A DNA stretch of 64,000 bases from Neorhizobium alkalisoli (lineage in GTDB: Bacteria > Pseudomonadota > Alphaproteobacteria > Rhizobiales > Rhizobiaceae). Position numbers and translations under genes: made by a program. Below the pieces are notes generated by a model. That model was not told the origin of the DNA and made no database searches. It saw nothing but the letters and a program-made list of their open reading frames with translations. The stretch is from positions 682,001 through 746,000 of the forward strand of contig NZ_VIWP01000002.1 of the NCBI RefSeq assembly GCF_007829835.1. Direction: 5' to 3'. Positions 33,063 to 40,835 of this stretch are shown here, piece by piece (positions within the stretch are counted from its first letter, which is position 1; each line of letters begins with the position of its first letter).

Positions 33063-34574
33063 TCAGGCACATAAGCAGAGCGTGTCGCGGCCGGACTGCT
33101 TTGCCTCGTACATGGCGCGGTCGGCCGCGGCCAGAAGGCCTTCCGGATTGTCTCCATCGCGCGGGAAAAAGGCAACGCCCATGCTGGAGGTCACGACGAT
33201 GCTTTCGCCTTCGATCGTGATCGGGCGGCAGATGACATTGCGGATATCGCCGAGCCGGCGGAGGATCGCCTCCTCGTCATGATCGGGATTGCTGAAGACG
33301 ATGGCGAATTCGTCTCCCCCCAGCCTGACGACGATATCGCTGGCGCGGATCGAGCCGGCAATCCGCGAGGCCAGCACTTTCAGCACCTCGTCGCCGGCAG
33401 CATGGCCGAGCGTATCATTGACCGGCTTGAAATTGTCGAGATCGATATAAACGACCACGACCTTGCGGGCCTCGCGACGCGCCTGCACGAGCGCATGGTT
33501 GAACTGCGCCCAGAACAGCGCCCGGTTGGGAAGCCCGGTCAGCGGATCATGATGCGCCATGTGCTGGATGCGGTCTTCATTGCGGGCACGCTCGATGGCG
33601 ATGCCGGCAATATCGGTCGCCATGGCCATCAGTTCCGTTTCCAGCTTCGTCGGCGTGCGCGGGCCGGCGGAATAAAGACCGATCGTGCCGAGCACGCGCC
33701 CCTCCGGCCCCATGATGGGGGTGGACCAGCAGGAGCCGAGTTCGAACATGATTGCGAACTCGCGAAATGGCTCCCAGAGCGGATCGGACAGGATATCGCA
33801 GGCAATCACCGGCGAACGCCGCCAGGCGGCCGTGCCGCATGATCCGTGGAATGGTCCGATCTCCAGACCCTCGGTCAGCTTGACGAAGGCCGGCGGCAGG
33901 CTGGGGGATGCGGCACTCGACAAATGGCGCTCATCCTCATCGAGAAACATGACCGAGGCCATGATGCCATCGAGTTCCTCTTCGATGAGATGGACGAGCG
34001 CATGCAGGACGCTGCCGAGCGGCTGGCCGCGGGCGATCATTTCCAAAAGCCGCGCATGGCCGTGGCGAAGCTTTTCCTGCCGCTTGCGCTCGGTAATATC
34101 CTGCGAAATGCGGATGACGCCGACGATCTGGCCATCCTGGTCATGAAGCGGCATTCTGGACGTCGTCATCCAGAGGATACGGCCATCGCGCAGCCGGACG
34201 GCTTCTTCCATGCCGGTAACGGCCTGACCGGTCGACATCACTTCCTGCTCGATCGCGAAGAAGCCGGAGGCAACATCCTCGTCGAGGAGGTCAAAATCGG
34301 TCTTGCCGACCAGAGCGGGCCGCGAAATGCCGACATTGCGGATGACGGCTGCGTTGGCGAAGACATAACGGCTGCGGCGATCCTTGACGGCGATCGAATC
34401 CGGCAGCTGGTCGAGAAGCCTTGCGGTGTGAAGTTCGGGCGCTGTGGCGCCGGCATCGATATCGCGCTCGGTAGCAATACGCAGAAGGCGGCTGCAAAGC
34501 TCTTCGAGTGGATCCGAAGCCAGCAGATCCGAAGACTGATCGAAATCCGCGCTGCCTGCCGGTGAATTCACCAT
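33063..34574 (-). CDS. Diguanylate cyclase with PAS and GAF sensor domains
   Basis: About 503 residues. PAS domain at about 45-165 (LLDQLPDSIAVKDRRSRYVFANAAV, ending in ISQDITERKR), GAF at about 185-325 (GSCGTAAWRRSPVIACDILSDPLW), then a GGDEF domain at about 335-500. The active site RLGGDEFAIVF is intact and an RASD inhibitory site lies five residues before it, so c-di-GMP synthesis with product feedback is expected. There are no transmembrane segments, so it senses a cytosolic signal. The start at 34574 follows GGAGGGG; upstream codons to 34706 are probably untranslated. Confidence 0.93.
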   Translation of the reverse strand: MVNSPAGSADFDQSSDLLASDPLEELCSRLLRIATERDIDAGATAPELHTARLLDQLPDSIAVKDRRSRYVFANAAVIRNVGISRPALVGKTDFDLLDEDVASGFFAIEQEVMSTGQAVTGMEEAVRLRDGRILWMTTSRMPLHDQDGQIVGVIRISQDITERKRQEKLRHGHARLLEMIARGQPLGSVLHALVHLIEEELDGIMASVMFLDEDERHLSSAASPSLPPAFVKLTEGLEIGPFHGSCGTAAWRRSPVIACDILSDPLWEPFREFAIMFELGSCWSTPIMGPEGRVLGTIGLYSAGPRTPTKLETELMAMATDIAGIAIERARNEDRIQHMAHHDPLTGLPNRALFWAQFNHALVQARREARKVVVVYIDLDNFKPVNDTLGHAAGDEVLKVLASRIAGSIRASDIVVRLGGDEFAIVFSNPDHDEEAILRRLGDIRNVICRPITIEGESIVVTSSMGVAFFPRDGDNPEGLLAAADRAMYEAKQSGRDTLCLCA

Positions 34575-34788
34575 TCGCCCCTCCCCTTGCTCTAAAATTC
34601 GAACACTGCAGCCCAACGAATACGCGGCATCGGCGGATTTCCTTGATCCTGAGCAAAAGAGCATGTCGATTTCCCATTTCCAAGATGGAGGAGGACGCGA
34701 TCCCAACTATGTTGAGCCCACCCGTGCCGAAACAATGCAAAAGCTGTGGCATGGAAAATGCCTGTTAAACCGCCAAGGAGAGATGTGG

Positions 34789-36159
34789 ATGATTTCGAGA
34801 CGAAAGATCCTTGGACTGATCGCAACAGGCGGTGCTGCAGGCCTGTTGCCGCTTGCTGCCACGGCCGCGCCGGCACGAATCGCCACCGTCGACCTGCGCG
34901 GTTCGATCGATGCGCGCGACCATGGCGTAACGCCGGATGGCGGTGACAAGGCGAGCCGCAAGCTTGCCGATGTGATCAAGAAGGCGGCCGCGCAGAACAT
35001 GCCGGTCTATCTGCCGCCCGGCAATTACCAGGTTTCGGGCCTCGATCTGCCGGACAATACCCGCATCGTCGGCGTCGCGGGCGCCTCGCGGATCGTCTAT
35101 TCCGGCGACGGTTTTCTGATGCGGGCGGACGGCGCGAAGCGGATCGAGCTTTCCAATCTCGTGATCGATGGCGCCCAGCGCTGGCTCGACGACCAGAACC
35201 CGGCGCTCCTGCATTTCCTTGGCGTCGATGATCTTTACCTCGACAATTGCGAGATTTCCGGTTCGCGCAAGACCGGCCTGCAGCTTGAACGCTGCGGCGG
35301 GCGGATCGAACGGTGCCAGATCTCCGGCGCTGCCGAATATGGTCTCTACGCGGTCGAGAGCCGCGGGCTTTCGGTGACCGGCAATAGCGTCTCCGATTGC
35401 GGCAATGGCGGCATTCTCATCCATCGCTGGACCAAGGCCGAGGATGGCACGATCGTCACCGGCAACCGGCTCTCCAATATCGGTGCGACCCGCGGCGGCA
35501 CCGGCCAGTATGGCAATGCGATCAACCTGTTTCGCGCCGACAATGTGATGGTGAGCGGCAACCACATTACCCGGTCGGCCTTTTCGGCGATCCGCGCCAA
35601 CAGCGCCTCCAACGCCCAGATCGCCAACAACCAGTGTTTTGGCTCGGGCGAGACGGCAATCTATGCGGAATTCGCCTTCGAGGGGGCGATGGTGTCGGGC
35701 AATATCGTCGATGGCGCCGCGAACGGCATTTCCGTCGTCAATTTCAACGAGGGCGGCAGGCTGGCAACGATCGCCAACAATATCGTCCGCAACCTGTCTG
35801 CGACCGGCCCTTACAAGCTCGACGAGGCGATTTTCGGCGTCGGCATTTCGGCCGAGGCGGATGCGGCGATCACCGGCAATGTGGTGGAAGGCGTCCCGCT
35901 CTGGGGGCTGGCGCTCGGGTTCGGGCCTTATCTGCGAAACCTGGTCGCGAACGGCAACATTGTTCGAGAGGCCGGGATCGGCTGCGCGGTCAGCGTCGTC
36001 GAAGGGGCCGGCAATGCGGTCATTACAAACAACCTGTTCCAGGCCTGCCGCAATGGCGGCGTGATCGGTCATCGCTGGAAGGCGGCCGCGACTGGGGAAC
36101 TTGGCAATGGCAGCAAGCAGTTTGCCAATCTGACGATCGAGATGAACCGGGTGGGGTGA
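34789..36159 (+). CDS. Tat-exported repeat protein, TIGR03808-like
   Basis: A 456-residue periplasmic protein. The twin-arginine signal is MISRRKILGLIATGGAAGLL, with cleavage expected near ATAAPA. The mature part is a right-handed parallel beta-helix, as shown by many repeats of the pattern xGNxxxx (for example TGNSVSDCGNGGI, SGNHITRSAFSAI). It fits the TIGR03808 group of uncharacterised Tat proteins of alphaproteobacteria. Beta-helices of this type often bind or cut polysaccharides, but no catalytic residues were recognised. The ATG at 34789 is 8 nt after AAGGAG; an ATG at 34783 is closer than usual. It is divergent from the diguanylate cyclase. Confidence 0.88.
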   Translation: MISRRKILGLIATGGAAGLLPLAATAAPARIATVDLRGSIDARDHGVTPDGGDKASRKLADVIKKAAAQNMPVYLPPGNYQVSGLDLPDNTRIVGVAGASRIVYSGDGFLMRADGAKRIELSNLVIDGAQRWLDDQNPALLHFLGVDDLYLDNCEISGSRKTGLQLERCGGRIERCQISGAAEYGLYAVESRGLSVTGNSVSDCGNGGILIHRWTKAEDGTIVTGNRLSNIGATRGGTGQYGNAINLFRADNVMVSGNHITRSAFSAIRANSASNAQIANNQCFGSGETAIYAEFAFEGAMVSGNIVDGAANGISVVNFNEGGRLATIANNIVRNLSATGPYKLDEAIFGVGISAEADAAITGNVVEGVPLWGLALGFGPYLRNLVANGNIVREAGIGCAVSVVEGAGNAVITNNLFQACRNGGVIGHRWKAAATGELGNGSKQFANLTIEMNRVG

Positions 36160-36253
36160 GCGAACGTTGGGTCGGCTCCCAAAGGCTCTCCACCTTTGGG
36201 CGGGACTATGCAGTAAGGTACGGGCCTTATTGGCACCGGTTTCAGCCTCCTCT

Positions 36254-36370
36254 CCTCATTCCTGTGCTTGTCACAGGAATCCAGCCAGCCCAAGTCCTTG
36301 GGCTGAAAGGAGTCTCTCTGCGTCGCAGACGCGACGCTGCTGGATCCCTGTGACAAGCACAGGGATGAGG
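36254..36370. repeat. Three-hairpin palindromic repeat element
   Basis: A 117-bp element with outer arms of 32 bp (36254-36285 and 36339-36370) that are inverted copies with two mismatches. Inside are two perfect smaller hairpins, CAGCCCAAG/CTTGGGCTG (36286-36305) and GCGTCGC/GCGACGC (36320-36337). The layout would fold into a cruciform or three-way junction. It occupies the 331-nt gap 36160-36490; the remainder of that gap shows nothing recognisable. Confidence 0.85.
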
Positions 36371-36490
36371 TAATTGGGGCGCCGTCCGCTACCAATCCTC
36401 AAGAGTGGTTAATCTCCAGCATCAGAAGATAGTCCACTCGCTCTGGCAGATCAGCAGCACCCTCCATCACAATCCATCAAGCCCAACATA

Positions 36491-36817
36491 TCATTGACGA
36501 ACCGCCTTCCCCGACTTCTCCTCCTCCATCAGCATGTCGATCCGCTCATCGAGGCGAGCATTGATCTGATCGAGAGTGAGTCCGCGTTCGGGATGAGCTT
36601 GCATCTCGTCAAAAGTGGGTGCCACCTGTTCACGCAGCCATTTCTCGATTTCCAGATCATCCGGATCCACCTCGGTATCGTCGGGAAAAAAGAGCTTCAG
36701 CAACGCGGCCTGAATAACATCGCTTTCCGACGCATATTCACCGGAAGCCACCTTCGCCCTTACCATCTCCGCAAGTTCGGTCGGTAAGGTTATGACAAGC
36801 GACTGTGTACTGGTCAT
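36491..36817 (-). CDS. ParD-like ribbon-helix-helix antitoxin (no partner toxin seen)
   Basis: A 108-residue protein whose N-terminus matches type II ParD antitoxins: a ribbon-helix-helix, QSLVITLPTELAEMVRAKVASGEYASESDVIQAALL. The C-terminal 60 residues are acidic and coiled (DPDDLEIEKWLREQVAPTFDEM..., DERIDMLMEEE), longer than in the typical ParD. The ATG at 36817 is preferred over an upstream open stretch. Downstream on its strand lies only the palindromic repeat region and no ParE gene, so it appears to be an orphan or to act on a toxin elsewhere. Confidence 0.75.
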   Translation of the reverse strand: MTSTQSLVITLPTELAEMVRAKVASGEYASESDVIQAALLKLFFPDDTEVDPDDLEIEKWLREQVAPTFDEMQAHPERGLTLDQINARLDERIDMLMEEEKSGKAVRQ

Positions 36818-36962
36818 GAGAACGCGCCTCTCAAGATCCACAGAAGGAAATCGACAGGCCAAATCCTATCAAAAACTTTGATCACCGTCCAACGCGCCAG
36901 ACGCTTCCGTTTTGCCGCGGCGCGCCATAGGTTGCCGCGCATTCATTCACGGGGAGACTTCC

Positions 36963-37622
36963 ATGCTGAAAATCTACGGTGTCTATCGCTCGCGCGCGAC
37001 GCGGCCGCTCTGGCTTGCGGAAGAGATGGGACTGACGTTCGAACACGTACCGGTCATCCAGGCCTACCGGCTGGCCGAGCCGATGGCGCCGGGTTGCCCC
37101 GTCAACACGCTGTCGCCGGAATTTCTCGGCGTCAACCCGATGGGCTCGGTTCCCTCGATCGACGATGACGGTTTCGTTCTGCATGAATCGCTTGCCATCA
37201 GCGTCTATCTCGCCCGCAAATATGGCGGCGAACTTGGGCCCAAGGATATTCAGGAAGAAGCGCTGATGATGCAGTGGTCGCTGTTTGCGGCAACCAGCAT
37301 CGAGACGCCGGCCCTGAAGATTTCGGCAACGATCGCCGGCGGCAAGCAGGATACGGAAGAAGGCAAGGCCGATATCGCCGTGTCCGCCCGCCTCCTGAAG
37401 CGCCCGCTCGACGTGCTCGAAAAGCATTTTGCGGCCAATGCCTATGTGCTGGGTGACCGGTTCACGGCAGCCGACGTCAATGTCGCGGAAATCGTCCGTT
37501 ATGCGCAAGGTTATGCGCCGCTTCTCGACGAACGTCCGGCACTGAAGGCATGGCTGGAAAAATGCCAGGCCCGCCCCGGCTTCAAGGCCATGTGGGACAA
37601 GCGCAACGCCGAGCCGGCGTGA
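36963..37622 (+). CDS. Glutathione S-transferase family protein
   Basis: A 219-residue cytosolic GST. The thioredoxin-fold N-terminus MLKIYGVYRSRATRPLWLAEE includes the Ser/Arg region expected for catalysis. A VPSIDDDGFVLHESLAI segment (the cis-Pro and ESxA glutathione-binding motif) is at about residues 60-80, and the C-terminal helical domain has FTAADVNVAEIVRYA. The ATG at 36963 follows GGGGAGA. The substrate is unknown. It converges on a LysR gene. Confidence 0.88.
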   Translation: MLKIYGVYRSRATRPLWLAEEMGLTFEHVPVIQAYRLAEPMAPGCPVNTLSPEFLGVNPMGSVPSIDDDGFVLHESLAISVYLARKYGGELGPKDIQEEALMMQWSLFAATSIETPALKISATIAGGKQDTEEGKADIAVSARLLKRPLDVLEKHFAANAYVLGDRFTAADVNVAEIVRYAQGYAPLLDERPALKAWLEKCQARPGFKAMWDKRNAEPA

Positions 37623-37655
37623 TTTTCTAAAAAGAGCGGGCCTCGCTGGAACGGT

Positions 37656-38549
37656 TCAGCGGGGCTCCTGAAATTCGGCAAGTTCGCCGGTCAGCCATTG
37701 GTGAAAGGCTTTCACCTTGGCCGGCGGGCGGATGCTGCTGCGGGTGACGAAATAATGTCCGAACCCGGTTGCCGCACGGATGCCGAAGGGTTCGACCAGC
37801 CGCCCCTCCCCCAGCGCATAGGCGGCCAGTGTCTGCCAGGCGAGCATCACGCCGCTGCCGGCAATTGCCGCATCGAGGTAGAGCGAGGCCTCGTTGAAGA
37901 CATGCCGGACATTGACCGGCCGCGGCTCGACACCCGCCGCCTTCAGCCAGACATCCCAGGAAAACATTGCCTGGCCATCGACGATCACGGGCAGGTCAAA
38001 GATGTCGGCCGGCTTTTTCAGGCGTTTCGCCAGTGACGGCGCGCAGACGGGAAAGACGAGCTGCGGCAGGAGCGGCTGGGCATCGACGCCCGGCCATTTG
38101 CCGAGGCCGACGCGAATGCCGAGATCGACGCCATCCGTGGCGAGATCCGCCAGCGACGAAGTGGCCTCGATCCTGAGGCGGATATCGGGATGGAGTGCTG
38201 AAAAACGGTCCAGCCGGTGCACGAGGAAACGCGCGGCAAAGACGGGCGCGACCGAGATGGTGAGAAGGCTGTCATCCCGCCGGCGGCCGATGCCGACGGC
38301 TTCGGAAAGCGAGTGAAAGCCGTCACTCAGGCGCAAAAGCATCGGGCGGGCTGCATCGACCGGCACCATGCCGCGCGGCATGCGGTGAAACACGGTCTGG
38401 CCGAGCTGCGCCTCGGCCTTGATGACCTGCTGGCTGACGGCGCCGACGGAAACGCCAAGCTCGTCTGCCGCGGCCTGCAGCGAGCCGAGACGGCCCACCG
38501 CCTCTAGCGCACGCAGCCCGTTCAGATGCACGAGATTGAGGTTGTTCAT
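37656..38549 (-). CDS. LysR-family regulator (GcvA-like)
   Basis: A 297-residue LTTR with the opening LNGLRALEAVGRLGSLQAAADELGVSVGAVSQQV, typical of GcvA-type regulators. The effector domain covers residues about 90-290. Divergent from the small gene at 38651, with an inverted repeat TGCAAAT/ATTTGCA between them. Its target and ligand are unknown. Confidence 0.88.
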   Translation of the reverse strand: MNNLNLVHLNGLRALEAVGRLGSLQAAADELGVSVGAVSQQVIKAEAQLGQTVFHRMPRGMVPVDAARPMLLRLSDGFHSLSEAVGIGRRRDDSLLTISVAPVFAARFLVHRLDRFSALHPDIRLRIEATSSLADLATDGVDLGIRVGLGKWPGVDAQPLLPQLVFPVCAPSLAKRLKKPADIFDLPVIVDGQAMFSWDVWLKAAGVEPRPVNVRHVFNEASLYLDAAIAGSGVMLAWQTLAAYALGEGRLVEPFGIRAATGFGHYFVTRSSIRPPAKVKAFHQWLTGELAEFQEPR

Positions 38550-38618
38550 ATAGATATTCTAAAGGCTCGCCTTTGAGAACTCAATTGAAAATTGTGGCCC
38601 GCACGCCCATATGAACCC

Positions 38619-38640
38619 TGCAAATGAACTCTTATTTGCA
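38619..38640. promoter_or_regulatory. Inverted repeat upstream of the 68-residue gene
   Basis: TGCAAAT-N8-ATTTGCA is a perfect 7-bp inverted repeat ending directly before the AAGGTGA ribosome-binding site of the gene at 38651. It could be a LysR operator (a T-N11-A style site) or an RNA hairpin that affects translation. Confidence 0.45.
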
Positions 38641-38650
38641 AAGGTGATAT

Positions 38651-38857
38651 ATGACACCATTCAAGTTTTTCTTGAGCCTGAGGCAGGCACTGACCGCCCC
38701 ATCCGTCGCAAGCGACGATCCGCTTCTCCACCCTGATCTCAGAGAGATGACCCTGCGCCAGCTGGCGGATCTGCCCTTCCCCGAGGCCTTCTATCGCCCG
38801 GCGGCGAAGGCGAGCCTGCGGCCCTCGCCGCCGGTCGTGTTTGCGAAATGCGCCTGA
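38651..38857 (+). CDS. Small hypothetical protein
   Basis: A 68-residue protein with a good AAGGTGA sequence before the ATG. It is basic at the N-terminus (MTPFKFFLSLRQALTAP) and has a central MTLRQLADLPFPEAFYRPAA segment; no transmembrane helix or known domain was recognised. The LRQLADL stretch faintly recalls DUF1127 (ELxDIG-like) proteins, but it lacks the conserved Arg and Gly residues. It is supported mainly by the ribosome-binding site and the divergent LysR arrangement. Confidence 0.55.
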   Translation: MTPFKFFLSLRQALTAPSVASDDPLLHPDLREMTLRQLADLPFPEAFYRPAAKASLRPSPPVVFAKCA

Positions 38858-38875
38858 GCGCAAACCGCTGAAAAC

Positions 38876-39505
38876 TCAGGCGGCCTGTTCTTCTGCAAGC
38901 ACCTGCTGCACGGCCGGGCGGCCGGCGATGAGATCGTAATGCGCCTTGGCGCGCGGAAAATCGTCAAGACTGCCGATATCTTCCTTCAGCCAGCCGGTCA
39001 TGACGAACAGATAGGCATCGGCAACCGAATAGGTCGAGCCCAGCACATAGGGGCCGGTGAGATAGCCGTTCTCGATCAGAGCAAAGCAGTCGCGCATCGT
39101 CTGCGGCACCTTTTGCTTCATGTCGGCGATCGACGTTTCTTCATTCGCCCAGCGCGCGCCGCGGCGGCCATGGGCGTGATTGACGTGGACTGTCGAGGCC
39201 AGATAGGCGTTGAAGGCCTGCATTTCGGCAAAACGGAACGGATCGTCCAGCGGCGCCAGTGCCTTTGCCGGGGCCAGTGCAGCGATATAGGCCAGCAGCG
39301 CCACGGTTTCCGTCAGCACGCCCTTGTCCGTCACCAGAGCCGGCACGCGGCCTTTCGGATTGATCTTCAGATAGGCTTCCGAACGCTGCTCGCCTTCGGC
39401 AAATTTTACGCGCGAGACGGTGTAAGGCAGGCCCGTTTCGGCCAGCGCGATATGGCTGGCGCGCGAGCAGGAGCCGGGCGAGATATAGAGTTTCAATTCG
39501 GTCAT
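38876..39505 (-). CDS. Glutathione S-transferase, beta-class-like
   Basis: A 209-residue GST. The opening LYISPGSCSRASHIALAETGLPY has the Cys at about residue 11 that beta-class bacterial GSTs use. NPKGRVPALVTDKGVLTETVALLAYI (residues about 47-72) holds the cis-Pro and glutathione-binding Thr. The C-terminal domain includes YSVADAYLFVMTGWL. It overlaps nothing and converges with the small gene at 38651. Start: ATG at 39505; a GTG six codons upstream (39523) is also open. Confidence 0.9.
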   Translation of the reverse strand: MTELKLYISPGSCSRASHIALAETGLPYTVSRVKFAEGEQRSEAYLKINPKGRVPALVTDKGVLTETVALLAYIAALAPAKALAPLDDPFRFAEMQAFNAYLASTVHVNHAHGRRGARWANEETSIADMKQKVPQTMRDCFALIENGYLTGPYVLGSTYSVADAYLFVMTGWLKEDIGSLDDFPRAKAHYDLIAGRPAVQQVLAEEQAA

Positions 39506-39585
39506 CGTGTGGGGCCTCTCCATTGATGGAAGGGTTTTAGCACGATGGCCATGACGGTGAAGTCCATATCCCGCCCATTCGAAAA

Positions 39586-39945
39586 TCAGGCGGCGATGCC
39601 GGGCACATCCTCCAGCCGGTACCAGACCGGAATGCCGCGCTCGGTTGCGATCTTCACATCGTTATCGGCCCCCTTGGAGGCACCGGGCAGGCGCAAAACC
39701 CCGTCGCAGAGCTGCAAAAGGCGCCCGGCCGTCGGGTGAAAAATCTCTTCATAGAGGTCGTCACCCACTTCCTTGCCACCCGCCGCATGCCAGACCGGCA
39801 TAGCCACCCATTCGCCGATCATCGGCAGGTGTCCTGCCTTGAACAAAGCGTGCGAGGGCTCTTCCAGCCGCTTAAGGTTAGCGGCCATCTTTTCCGGGTC
39901 GTCACCGGTGCCGGAACGGTAAGGGCCGGCGATCAGTATCAGCAT
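39586..39945 (-). CDS. DUF4406 protein (nucleoside deoxyribosyltransferase-like fold)
   Basis: A 119-residue protein with the opening MLILIAGPYRSGTGDDPEKMAANL, the phosphate-loop-like segment of DUF4406 proteins, which resemble nucleoside 2-deoxyribosyltransferases. LLQLCDGVLRLPGASKGADNDVKIA (residues about 75-100) is the second conserved region with the D-G-V-L-R-L-P and S-x-G pattern. GGAGG lies 7 nt before the ATG at 39945. Activity is unknown; nucleotide or base salvage is one possibility. It is divergent from a DeoR regulator with a perfect inverted repeat between them. Confidence 0.8.
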   Translation of the reverse strand: MLILIAGPYRSGTGDDPEKMAANLKRLEEPSHALFKAGHLPMIGEWVAMPVWHAAGGKEVGDDLYEEIFHPTAGRLLQLCDGVLRLPGASKGADNDVKIATERGIPVWYRLEDVPGIAA

Positions 39946-39992
39946 GTCATCCTCCAAAAAACGTCCGCAATCATCACGGAATTACACGATAT

Positions 39993-40030
39993 TGCCCGAA
40001 TTGAATTGTATCTCAGCATCAATTCGGGCA
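39993..40030. promoter_or_regulatory. DeoR-type operator: perfect 12-bp inverted repeat
   Basis: TGCCCGAATTGA (39993-40004) and its exact complement TCAATTCGGGCA (40019-40030) are separated by 14 bp between the divergent DUF4406 and DeoR genes. DeoR proteins often bind such spaced repeats, so both genes are probably under its control. Confidence 0.7.
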
Positions 40031-40055
40031 TATTCATAACTATTCGTGCAATTTC

Positions 40056-40826
40056 ATGCAGAGTCAAGACATGCTGACGACACAACGCAAGGCCCTCATT
40101 CTCGACCGACTGCGCGCCCAGGGCCAGATCATCGCCAAGGACGTGGCGGAGGAATGGTCGCTGTCGGAAGACACGATCCGCCGCGATCTGCGCGAGATGG
40201 CGGCGGAAGGGCTTTTGAAGCGGGTGCATGGTGGCGCGATGCCGCTTTCGCCGGACCTGCCGGATTTTTCGGCGCGACGGACGATTTCTTCCGATGCCAA
40301 AAAGCGGCTGGGATCAACGGCGGCGGCGATGATAAAGCCCGGCCAGACGGTGTTTTTCGATGGTGGCACCTCGACGGCCGAGATCGTTCGGGCGATCCCG
40401 CGCGACCTTGGCTTTACCGCTATCACCCACAGCCCGACGATCGCGGCGGAACTGGAGCATTTTTCGGCGGCCGAGGTGATCCTGATCGGCGGAAAAATCT
40501 ACAAACATTCGATGGTGGCAACGGGTGCCGCGGCGATGGCGCAGATCAGCCTGATGCGGCCCGACATCTTTTTTCTCGGCGTGACCGCCGCCCACCCTGC
40601 CCGCGGGCTTTCGACCGGCGATTTCGAGGAAGCGGCGATCAAGCGCCATATCGCCACCTGTTCGGCGGAGACGATCACCCTGCTGACGGAGGAAAAGATC
40701 GACGCCGTTTCGCCGCACACGATCATGCCGGTGACGGAACTTTCGTGCATGATCGTGCAAAGCGGGATCGGCGAAGAACGCCTGGCGCCCTACCGGGCGC
40801 TCAGGCTTTCTATCGTGGAAGTCTGA
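40056..40826 (+). CDS. DeoR-family transcriptional regulator
   Basis: A 256-residue repressor. An N-terminal winged HTH (RLRAQGQIIAKDVAEEWSLSEDTIRRDLREMAAEGLLKRVHGGA) is followed by the DeoR C-terminal sensor domain, which binds phosphorylated sugars: GQTVFFDGGTSTAEI and the TEEKIDAVSPHTIMP segment. The target is probably the divergent DUF4406 gene, and itself through the inverted repeat. Members of the family sense sugar or nucleoside phosphates, which agrees with a nucleotide-related partner. The ATG at 40071 is an alternative start. It ends 10 nt before the convergent asparaginase gene. Confidence 0.9.
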   Translation: MQSQDMLTTQRKALILDRLRAQGQIIAKDVAEEWSLSEDTIRRDLREMAAEGLLKRVHGGAMPLSPDLPDFSARRTISSDAKKRLGSTAAAMIKPGQTVFFDGGTSTAEIVRAIPRDLGFTAITHSPTIAAELEHFSAAEVILIGGKIYKHSMVATGAAAMAQISLMRPDIFFLGVTAAHPARGLSTGDFEEAAIKRHIATCSAETITLLTEEKIDAVSPHTIMPVTELSCMIVQSGIGEERLAPYRALRLSIVEV

Positions 40827-40835
40827 TCGTCTGGA

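Noticed and set aside
34765..36072. 435-codon minus-strand frame opposite the Tat repeat protein
   Set aside because: Mirror of a repetitive coding sequence; the plus strand has a Tat signal and regular beta-helix repeats.
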